NCBI RefSeq assembly: GCF_036669915.1
Contig: NC_089318.1
Span: 5,627,849 to 5,691,848, forward strand
Origin: Pocillopora verrucosa
Lineage: Eukaryota; Cnidaria; Anthozoa; Scleractinia; Pocilloporidae
Direction: 5' to 3'
DNA length: 64,000 nt
Below, one piece after another: positions 55,323 to 64,000 of this stretch. Position 1 is the first letter of the stretch; the number at the start of each line of letters is the position of its first letter. A model generated the notes under the pieces. That model saw only the letters and a program-made list of their open reading frames with translations. It did no database searches and had not been told where the DNA came from. Both the position numbers and the translations under genes were made by a program.

Positions 55323-55708
55323 GGTACTACCTAGTCGTAGTGGTGAAACAAACACGAGTAAATGATGTTGCACGGGTCTCCAGCTTATTTATCTTATGGC
55401 ATTCAAATAGATACACTCCACTCTAGTCCGCCTCTCCCCTCCCCTGGTGCCTTACCCACTGGTCATGTTGAACCTATTTTGCGTGGTCACGTGTCGGTGG
55501 TTGATCACTTGATGTTCCCATGCGGTGTTCAGCTTTTGTTTGTTTCACCATTGGAAACCTTGTGCTTTTTATCTTGCTTTGGTAAGTTGATGCAGGTAAC
55601 TTGTTTTGTTAACACTTGTGTCCCAGTACAGGCAGCACGGCTGAAGGAAGCGATGAGGTGAGTTACAAGCTTCTGCAAACTTAATTCCACAGTGAGCTTG
55701 CGGCATTT

Positions 55709-55984
55709 ATTAGAGCGCTTTTCGTTGAGTGTCGTAAATCCAAAGTTTCACCAAGGCCAATCAGAACAAAGGAAAATACTTCTAAGAGCCAATGAGAACT
55801 AAAGGTATAAACAACCAAACTGTCTAAAGCGCGGGAAAACGCGGGCGACCAGGTCGTGATTGGTTTTAGTTTTGCACCCGATTGGATGAGAGAGTTTCGC
55901 GAGTTTTCTGGACCAATCACAGAGTAAGTAATTGCGAAACCAATATAATCTCAGATTGTTTTCGACACTGAAAACTGCTCTAGG
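55709..55984 (+). repeat. CCAAT-rich MITE (family C), copy 6, best preserved
   Basis: Ends TAGAGCGCTTTTCGTTGAGT and GACACTGAAAACTGCTCTAG form imperfect terminal inverted repeats, with a TA dinucleotide at each edge. Inside are GGCCAATCAGAACAAAGG, GAGCCAATGAGAAC, GCGCGGGAAAACGCGGGCGA and GGACCAATCACAGAGTAA. Confidence 0.85.
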
Positions 55985-56815
55985 TTTGTCACCAAACTGA
56001 CTTTACCGGAAGAAATTCTGGCGATATCCCGAGAATGCTGCAAAACTACTGTGGCATTGAACTTTGGTTGACTGAATTCCACAAAAGAACTTAAATTCCA
56101 TACATTAGGTTTGTTTTATTTTCATAGACTCTTCTCTCTTGAGTGTATTATGAAGAAAATTGTCTTTTATTTTTGATTGGCCTTGTTCAATATTTTTCCC
56201 TGTAAAAGTAGAACATAGTGGTGACCGGCATTTAAATTTCAAAATTCGATATTCTGTCTGGCAAATAAGGAAGACAAAAACGCTTCTTATTTCCTCGCAC
56301 GCTACATGCGCTGTAACTTCATGATTTTCAATTCGTTTGCAACTGCAGTTAAATAACGTGTCCAAATCTTCAGCTGACGTCACGGTTACTGATAATAATT
56401 GCATTTACGTATCGATCTTAAGTTTTGTGAAGGAGGAAGCCGAGGAAGGGAGTGGGGGGTGAGGCGTTGGATGTTGTGAAGGTGAAAGTGACAGTTGTCA
56501 CAGAATTTCTTAAAAGTGACTGATCGATTCGTTCGAAAATGATTTAAATAAGAAACTCTACAGTACTTACCTTTACGTTTCAGGTATGTATGGTCTTCGT
56601 TTTCCTTGAGGTATCCATTGAGGTCTTCTGGAGAGTTCTTGTCATAATTTTTGTACTTTACTATTTGCTTTTTGTAATAAAATTCAGTTTCTTTTTGATA
56701 TGGTTGTGTATTTACTGTATCCGGTTTTAACATTTAATACCAATCCCTTGATTGCGCGCTGTTTATCCGCTTTGTGCCGACGGAGCTGAGGGAAGGACTA
56801 CAGCCGCCGCGCGCG

Positions 56816-56839
56816 CCCCCCCCCCCCCCCCCCCCCCCC
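56816..56839 (+). repeat. 24-base C homopolymer
   Basis: Uninterrupted C run next to a CGCCGCGCGCG stretch. Prone to length error and G-quadruplex formation on the other strand. Confidence 0.9.
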
Positions 56840-57958
56840 ACGTTTTGGTGCGGAAATTACCACAATCACTGCGTGCGAGTTAAGCCCCCTTTCCGACCTT
56901 TCTTCGGGGAGGGGAGGGGCGCCGTCTCGTTTCCCAAACAGTGGCTGGTAGTCATGCCAACATATATGTCGTGGTTCCATTTTATTCTTGATTCAAATTT
57001 TATTTTCTCTTGTTTTAAACTCATTATCATACATTACAACACCCAAACACAAAAGAAAATAAAATTTGTACCAAGGATAAAATTGAACCAGAACATATAC
57101 ATGGTGTTCAATTGGAAGACTGCCTCATCATTTATTGCTACGAGATATTTAGTGACTACTGATAAGACAGAAAGCACGTTTGCTTGGGCTAGCGAACTAT
57201 GGCAAATTTAAGAATGGGTAAGGAACGCCTGACTTGACTGACGATAAACTCACCTACTCCTCCCCTTGCTCCTTGTATCCTTTACGTTTCTCAACCCTTC
57301 GCCTTCTCAGCTCTCTTAAATGTTCAGTACTTAGAGTAACGGACTCAGAGCGAACAAGGACTAAGAAATCCGAGTGGGACGCGAAAGAAACGAGGTCAGG
57401 TGTTGCAACTTGTTCATTAGTATAAAGGAAACAATGACATGTTAGGAATGCGGGAATCTGATGGCGCCTTGACTTCCCTCTTTTCCAATAAGAAAAGCTA
57501 ATAAAACTGAGTAAGTCATTGGCGAAGTGCACCCAGAAAATAAGCTAATTCTGGATCAATGACAGCTTGATTCGTTAGACACGAACACTGAAAAAGATAC
57601 CAGCATGTCATTATTGCTCGAAGCTTGGAAGTTTTAACTTACAAGCTTCAAAGCTTTAAAATGCTCGAAGCTTCCAAGCTTATAAATGGTTTCTATATGC
57701 AGTGAACCTGTTAGATTAGTGTTTCTCAGGTTGTGAACGACTTGATGACGCTAAATTTGAAGGAGAAGATGACATGGATCAAAATTTATAACTTCAGATC
57801 AGTAGGGAAACCTATGGAATAGGCATGTGGAAAAGGTAGGCTTTTGTTTGCGTTTGGTGGCTTAAATAAGTAAAACGAGCCTTGAGAAAACGGGGAATTG
57901 GTTCCTTCTCATTTAGGACGACTTCCGTTGCGTTCTTTTCCATTTAGTCGAAGAGTTC

Positions 57959-58193
57959 CAGGGCCGTAGCTAGCATGAGGCAAGACGAGGCAATTGACTC
58001 GTCTTGATTTTGGTATGACATTGACCTCTGGAGAAAAATGCCAGGGAAAATACTTAAAAGAGCATTTCTAAGCCTCGATTTCTAGAATTTTAGATTTGAG
58101 GGGGTATGGCATGCCCCCGTATCCCCCTAGCGGCTCGCGCCTTCGGCGCTCGAAACTTGCCTCGTCTTGTTCTGAAGTCTGGCTACGGCCCTG
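57959..58193. mobile_element. 235-bp MITE with CAGGGCCGTAG ends
   Basis: CAGGGCCGTAGCTAGCATGA at the left and, reversed, CAGGGCCGTAGCCAGACTTC at the right. Subterminal GCAAGACGAGGCAA/TTGCCTCGTCTTG is also inverted. Flanking AGTTC occurs on both sides (57954-57958, 58194-58198). Ends of the CAGGG type are common in hAT elements, although the visible duplication is five bases, not eight. Confidence 0.75.
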
Positions 58194-58428
58194 AGTTCTA
58201 TCCTAGTTGGGACAGTTCCGTCTAACTTTTGACGCCTCCATCCAACTTCGAAAGTTCCGTCCAATTTCGGCCTTTTTTCGACAAACGCTTTGAACGTGTC
58301 TTCCATTCATCCTTAGTGACCATGACCGATCTCGCGATGATGAGACTACGATATTTTGGGTCAGCTGACATAACCAAAACAACATGGCCGACGTGTTCTC
58401 TTAGCTCAACTAGATGTGATTGATGAAA

Positions 58429-61400
58429 ATGTCGTGCACTGTACCTGTATTTGCTTTGATTCAAGATGTCAATAGGATAATTTCAATTTTGAATGATGCT
58501 CCTATATCAGGAGAGCAAAACGTTAAGGATAATGTCGGTAAGTAAGGTGATTCTGAGGCACGACTGATTAGCGATTGTAAACATTTAGTATAAATAGTAT
58601 GGGACAGAAATATGTAAAGTGCTCCAGCTAAATTTAGGATTTGGTATCATAAATTTTATCTTGTATTTTTTATTCATTTATTTTATCCCTGATTTGATTT
58701 AATGGAGTCTCTCTTAGTCAACCGAGAATTTGTAATCAACAGTTTCGACCCCTTGCATTATAATGAATATTTCTACTTTCAGAAGGATGGGATGTTGAAA
58801 GTGAAGAGTGGGGCTGGACGGTAAGACTTCCACTGATTTGTAAATTTTAACTTTGGTTAAATCGCAGAATTGATGGCCTAAGGTAGTTCACATGGTGGAC
58901 TCTTGGTCGTTAGGTCTAGATTCACGCCTTGACAGAGTCATTTTGTCTTTTCCTGGGGCTGGACAATTAACTCTGGCAATGTCTCTCTCTACCCATTGGG
59001 TTAAGTAGTTTCAAGTGTCAGTGAAACCTGAGACAATGCTGGAGTGGGGATGGGAGGACCTATGATGGATCACCCTCCCACCCAGGGGAAGTAGCCATAC
59101 TGCTATTATTATGATCTGAAACTAGGATAAGCTCTGCAGTAGAAGGTAGGGGGGGAACCTATGACCTATCCTACCACTTCCTAAGATGCAAGATGCAAAG
59201 TGAGATTTATATATCAGCTTGGAGTCATTACAGCCTTATATAAAATAATTTGTTCTTTTGTATTAACAGGAAGCAGTTGAAAGTGAGCCTGAAGTACCAA
59301 CTGGTTCATGGCTACAAGAGTGTTGCATCTCTTTGTCACCATCAAATGATACTTTGGCTGTGGCTAAAAATGACAAAGCTGTTTTCCTGGCCAGTATGTT
59401 AATTTTTTTTTTTAAGTGAAAAGGTTAATCTATAGTCCTTATACAGATCATAACTGTTATGTTCAATATGTTTAAAGACCATTTAAACCATAGAATCATG
59501 ATTCATTATCAACAGCAGTAACTCAAGCTGAGATCAAGGTATCATTCTTTTCCAGGCAGATGGAACAAGCCATCAGATAGCCAGCCAAGTACAAAATATG
59601 AAATTGTGTGGAGTGGTATTCTTGCCACAGAGGAAGGGTAAAAAAAAAATTACTGCTATTATTTTTGTATGTCCTTAGATGACATCACAATAAACAATAT
59701 TCTGTCTTTCATCATATAAAACAAGTAGACTCTATGTAGTCGTGGGTCTGTACAATAAAAGATCACAGAAGACATCACTTGTGCCAATTTTTTATGTCAT
59801 CATGGTCTGTGATCTATTTACTGTTGTTATGACAAATTTATATGATGGTTGTTATTTGAATTGCTTTCGAAATCATAGGAATTTTTACTCAAGCTAAAAA
59901 TTGGACAAAAGTCTTTTTCTCTAGTTATTTAAACAATTGCTTTTCGCTCAAATATATATGTTAGTTTGATATATTATTCTTTGTGTGTGTGTGTGTGGAA
60001 TGGTCAGAGAATGCGGAATTAAGTTTTTCTGAGTGGTACAACATCGAAAAAAATCAATAATTACCATCATGAATAGACACATGGCAACATCCTTTAACTC
60101 CCAAGATCTGATTGTTAATTCTCCCATCTAGCTGTTACACATTTCCTTGTAATTTAGTGACAAGAATTTGGTGTTATATCATGATAACAACCTCTAACTG
60201 ATAAGTTTGAGCAATCTCATTACCTGTTTGTTGGATAGTGTATAGATATTGTAAGGAGAAGTTACATATAGAACATTTTGAATAGTGTATTGATCATTTC
60301 TGATAGAGGTGAATAGCCATGACTTAGTGTTTATATCCAGTGGAGGATTTCATTGTGCCCTTTAAGTGTATAAGAGCATTTGATGTAAGATATTAATGTC
60401 AATGTTTTCCTTACTGTTTTTGCTTTCTTTGTCTTGTTTACTGTCAGGGAATGTATTACAGATATATTGTGCATACCATTGGCTTCTCAACACAAGTAAG
60501 TTGTTAGCACCTTGCTGTACATATTTGTAAAATAATGCGATTTTTATTTCCACATGACTCAAATCCCATGATATATATATATATCAGCGGAGCTCACAGA
60601 GTATAGCCCCATAATTAACCAAATAGTAGTAACCCATCAAGCCGAAAAAATTTGGATGTATGACCATATGACTGTACAACTGACCGTATAAGATGCTACT
60701 TTTAACATGCATGGTCAACTATGCTGAGGGCACACCAATGCCACAGCTTTGTCCAGTAGTCTAGTGGTCAGTGCACTGAGCTCCAAGTTGGACAACCTGG
60801 GTTCTAGTCCTGGCTGGGGCAAGGCATTATGCCCTTAAGACATGCAGGAAAAAAAATGCTAGCTCTGCTTTTAGGCTTGGCTAAATCTCTATATTAACCC
60901 TTTGATACCTAAGAGTGAAGTATCTAATTTCTCCTCACAATATCAGTACTAATTCAAACATTAAGGTCACAGGAATAAAAGGAATGATGGCCGGCTAAAG
61001 GAGCTCTTGATCATTAAACAAATTCTCCTTAATCCACGTATGACAGTCAAAGTGTATGATAAGTAATGGTGTTGAATTCTGCAGAAGTTCTCAAGGATCA
61101 CCAGACTGGACTTGCATTGTGGCTGGATTTACATCAGGATACATGAGGATCTATTTACAGGTAATTTTAATATTTGTGTGACAGAACATGGATAAAACAA
61201 TTTTTTTAGTGTACATTCACATATAAACATTGTATCTTTGGGTCCATCTAGGTGACTGAAAAATCTGGTCCTTGAAAGAACATTTATCTTTAAGTCAATA
61301 CTGTGTAGCATTGACATTTTGTAAGAATGAGATATTTCACAGATGGGCAATTTGTTCTATTTTGTGTGAACAAATTTTTGCAGTCAAGAATTAGGGTATT

Positions 61401-64000
61401 GAAATTTCAGTAGAGAACTAATTTTGGCAATGTTATTTCCAAGCAGAGGATCATTGCTATTCTCTTGTTGAATCACAACTGAATACTTCTATGGGACATG
61501 TAATAATTTCAACCTTGTAGTCCATATCACAGAAAAGGACTACCACAACTGCAAATCAAACAATTTTCCCCAAACTCTTGTTCTTTCTTGGGTGTTTTTT
61601 TGATTGGATAGTTAAAAGTAGTAATTTGAAGAATTTTGTTTTACAGGGACTTATACCTTTTCTGATCAAGGAAAAACTTAAAAATGTCTTTAAATAAAAC
61701 TCATATAACTGTTGTAAATACCTCTTCATAACCAAGTTGGGGGTCTTTACTATAGGTTATGGACTAAGTTTTTTCCCACAATTTTGAATTCAGCAGGTTG
61801 TACTGTGAAGTACAGCTTGCCAAATTGAACAATCATAGTACACATACTAACTGAGAAATATTATTAATAGTAATTATTATTAATAATACAGTTTATGTTC
61901 TTTTTTTTTTTAAGAATGGATCCCTTTTGCTGTCACAGTTTCTTCATGATAACCCAGTGTTAAGGCTTAAATGCAGAACTTGGCAATCATATAAAAATCA
62001 TGGCACTGCTGAGCAGGTATGGAACATTTGTAGGAATAGAATTGTACCTGTTAAACAAGTGGAAACAAAATTAACATCGCTACAAACAAAAAAATGTAAC
62101 CTATTTGAGAATTTTTTTGATACTTTTTCTTTAACCCTTTACACCCTAACATCAGTATGCATATTCCCCATACTGTTCTTTATACATTTCCTAAATTGCT
62201 GATAAGGAGAATTTGTTTAACAATCAAGAGCTTCTCTGATTTGGTGTTGATTTCCTTGATTCTCTCTACTTTAATGTGTGATTCAGGGGTGATATTGTAA
62301 GAAATTAGATGATCATTTAACCCTTTAACTCCCATGAGTGACCAAGACATATTTTCTCCTTACAATATCAATATAATATCAACCAGATAACTGATGAGAA
62401 TAAAGAAAAATATCAATTAGAGGATCATTAGTTGATCCAATACCAAATTCTCTAATCTATTTTCATAAGAACTGTATGAAAGACAGTAATGAGAACTAGT
62501 AACAAGATCATGGGACTGAAAGGGTTCAAAATGTCCTCTCAGACCCTTGTCCCTCTGCATTGCTTTTGACCAAACTGTTTCAGGACTTAAAGGATGCCTA
62601 GTTAATATGGTGTAGCTTATTTTTGTCACAGACTGTGTTTTATAACATGTTTAGGTTGAAGAACTTGCCATCCTGTACCCAACTGCAATGGTTATTATTG
62701 ATGGTTTTAGTCTGTATCAGTCACTGAGAGCTTGCAGAAACCAACTGGCAAGAGGTGAGGCTGCTGCTTAGGAGGCCAATTCCATTAATTTTGCAGAGTT
62801 CTTTGAAAGTCTCATGCATCAAGTGTAAGACTCGCGCAAATATTCAATCTTATACTCTCACACTGCAAGCTCTCTTTTTAAGAATTTAAGGTTCCTGATT
62901 TTAAACTGTTGATTCTTAGATACAGAACCATAACTTTGATTTAATTTTTTAGTGTGTTGCCCTACATTTTGATGTTAATTTTTTTCTTTAATTAGCTCAA
63001 GCCAGTGGCCTATCTGAACTCATTGGTCCCCCTCCTCTTGCTTACAAAAAATGGAGATTTGATGGTCAAGGGCACATCACAGATATTGCTAGTTGTGGTA
63101 AGATTGTACTTTGTAGTAATTGCTTTGCAGTGACTAGAAATAAATTTCCCATTTAGGTTGGAAATCATCGTTCAATGAAGTAAGCATGTTTTGGAGAATA
63201 TTAAATCAGCTTTTTAAGACAATTAGAATGCTGTTGGCCAAGTCAAGAAAGATGAAAATGATGTTAATGAAATTGCCGTCCTGAATTACTCTGACATCTT
63301 TTTTATCTATTATGCTCTTCCTTAACCAAAGTTAGAGCCAGCTGTTGCATCATATTTTGCCAGCTACTTTGTGAATTTTGGTTGAAGACAAAAATGAGTA
63401 TTTCTGAACTGATTCTAATGTCAATGTCTGGCTTTGCAACACATCATGCTTGCTACCCAAGCATAACTCAATTCTACCACCTACTCAATTCAGATCATAC
63501 ACCTATTACATTTTCTAATTACAACCCTGGATTCTATAGATTAAACTGGGTATGATGTTGTATGAACTAATTTATTGATAAAGAGTTTTCAATTGAGAAA
63601 AAAGAAAGTTTTCAATAAAATTTACAATCCTTTTTTTTTTTATTGAAGGTGTTGTACCCCCTAATATGTTTGATCAGTTGCAAACAGCCTCATTCATTGG
63701 AGGTTTCCATGCAAGCATCAGAGGTACCATGCCAGCCATGTCTCACTACATCAGCACAGGGAAGGAGCCGTTTGTGGCAGTCTACACTTCTCTGGAGGTA
63801 GGAAACTGTGGAACAGAAAATTTAGGTTTTGTTAGAGAAGGAAATCCTGCCAAACTGAAGGAATGGGGTAGGTAACCTCTGAAGGGCTTATACTGATAAA
63901 TCCTGAGAAACAGGGGACTATGAACTTCCACGTGATTGTTTCCAGACAATGAGCTGATCAGAGAGGGAGGCCATGCAGTCAAAAACTTGCTAAGGGCTAA
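58429..64000 (+). CDS. RAB3GAP2: Rab3 GTPase-activating protein non-catalytic subunit, N-terminal part
   Basis: Non-catalytic partner of RAB3GAP1; the complex is a GAP for Rab3 and an exchange factor for Rab18, acting in vesicle traffic and ER/autophagy. Exons: 58429-58537, 58783-58820, 59270-59393, 59556-59637, 60448-60495, 61085-61160, 61915-62016, 62655-62754, 62996-63097, 63649-63797. That is 930 nt, 310 codons, phases consistent, and the gene runs off the window (family about 1390 aa). Recognised by [98 protein letters not shown] and PPPLAYKKW, all matching the human N-terminal region in order. The first Met is chosen because the short MSCTV start resembles the human MACSIV start. No candidate exon was confirmed between 63798 and 64000. 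Confidence 0.92.
60093..60300 (+). repeat. Family A element (RAB3GAP2 intron 4)
   Basis: CCTTTAACTCCCAAGATCTG through TTGTAAGGAGAAGTTACATA; the far end is diverged. Confidence 0.75.
60740..60880 (+). repeat. tRNA-derived SINE
   Basis: TAGTCTAGTGGTCAGTGCAC (box A) and CTGGGTTCTAGTCCTGGCTG (box B) at tRNA spacing, followed by a non-tRNA body (GGCAAGGCATTATGCCCTTA) and an A-rich stretch. This is the best-preserved SINE-like copy in the window. Confidence 0.7.
60894..61033 (-). repeat. Family B element, partial
   Basis: CACAATATCAGTACTAATTC, AAGGTCACAGGAATAAAAGG and GATCATTAAACAAATTCTCC in reverse order of family B; truncated before its 5' end. Confidence 0.7.
62132..62318 (+). repeat. Family B element, near full length (RAB3GAP2 intron 7)
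   Basis: AACCCTTTACACCCTAACAT, CAGTATGCATATTCCCCATA, TGCTGATAAGGAGAATTTGT and GATTCAGGGGTGATATTGTA. It serves as reference copy for family B. Confidence 0.85.
62321..62526 (+). repeat. Family A element directly abutting family B
   Basis: CCCTTTAACTCCCATGAGTG to ...CATGGGACTGAAAGGGTT. It lies immediately after the family B copy in the same intron. Confidence 0.8.

Larger units (their letters stand above)
54248..58428. other. Spacer between SAFB-like and RAB3GAP2
   Basis: SAFB-like 3' UTR with a candidate AATAAA at 54683-54688; a family A element (55121-55322); a CCAAT-rich MITE (55709-55984); a 24-C homopolymer (56816-56839); a cluster of AAGCTT palindromes (about 57618-57680); a hAT-like MITE (57959-58193); then the RAB3GAP2 5' flank. 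A minus-strand frame ending in ...TYLKRK followed by GTAAGTACTG (donor near 56568) could be an orphan exon, but I cannot connect it to a gene. Confidence 0.5.

Noticed and set aside
56386-56733. 115-codon minus-strand frame with a good donor after TYLKRK
   Set aside because: No acceptor partner exon, no homology I recognise, next to a 24-C run; noted only as an orphan possibility.
63940-64000. Possible RAB3GAP2 exon at the window edge
   Set aside because: A TTTCCAG acceptor-like site exists, but the following sequence does not match the expected family segment and the window ends before a donor.

Overview
The window looks like nuclear DNA of an anthozoan cnidarian, most likely a stony coral or close relative. 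This is inferred from intron-rich genes with metazoan-only orthologues (RAB3GAP2, SAFB-type SAP/RRM protein, PPP1R36, ASPG-type asparaginase), intronless rhodopsin-class GPCRs in a local array, an AT-rich background, and a high density of short inverted-repeat elements in introns and spacers. No search could be run, so the species is not claimed.

Layout. 1-4.5 kb: gene-poor, with a large imperfect palindrome holding a 60-bp tandem repeat. 4.5-11.4 kb (minus): a decayed copy of an L-asparaginase/ankyrin gene. 13.2-20.7 kb (minus): its intact tandem paralogue (12 exons, 624 aa). 21.4-21.7 kb: 3' tail of a non-LTR retrotransposon. 22.3-33.7 kb (minus): three intronless class A GPCR genes plus a TM7-only relic of a fourth, spread over tandem duplicated blocks. 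One block is split by a 3.2-kb foldback element. That element contains a solo LTR with heat-shock-element-like motifs, and the LTR contains a Harbinger-type MITE. 35.9-43.7 kb (minus): PPP1R36, 14 exons. 44.2-54.2 kb (plus): SAFB-like gene, 12 exons, 1286 aa, divergent from PPP1R36 across a 458-bp shared spacer. 58.4-64 kb (plus): first ten exons of RAB3GAP2, running off the end.

The multi-exon models come from reading splice sites by eye. Exon phases close exactly in the intact asparaginase (1875 nt), PPP1R36 (1359 nt), SAFB-like (3861 nt) and RAB3GAP2 (930 nt so far) models, which strongly supports them. The genes do not form a common pathway. The main relationships are duplication and decay (asparaginase pair, GPCR array), promoter sharing (PPP1R36/SAFB), and repeat colonisation, including one repeat that supplies the C-terminus and stop codon of PPP1R36.

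Most interesting: (i) stepwise loss of the catalytic half of one asparaginase paralogue while its ankyrin half stays open; (ii) the nested foldback/LTR/Harbinger structure with heat-shock-element motifs placed upstream of a TATA-like box; (iii) the GPCR segmental duplications with a dead middle copy.
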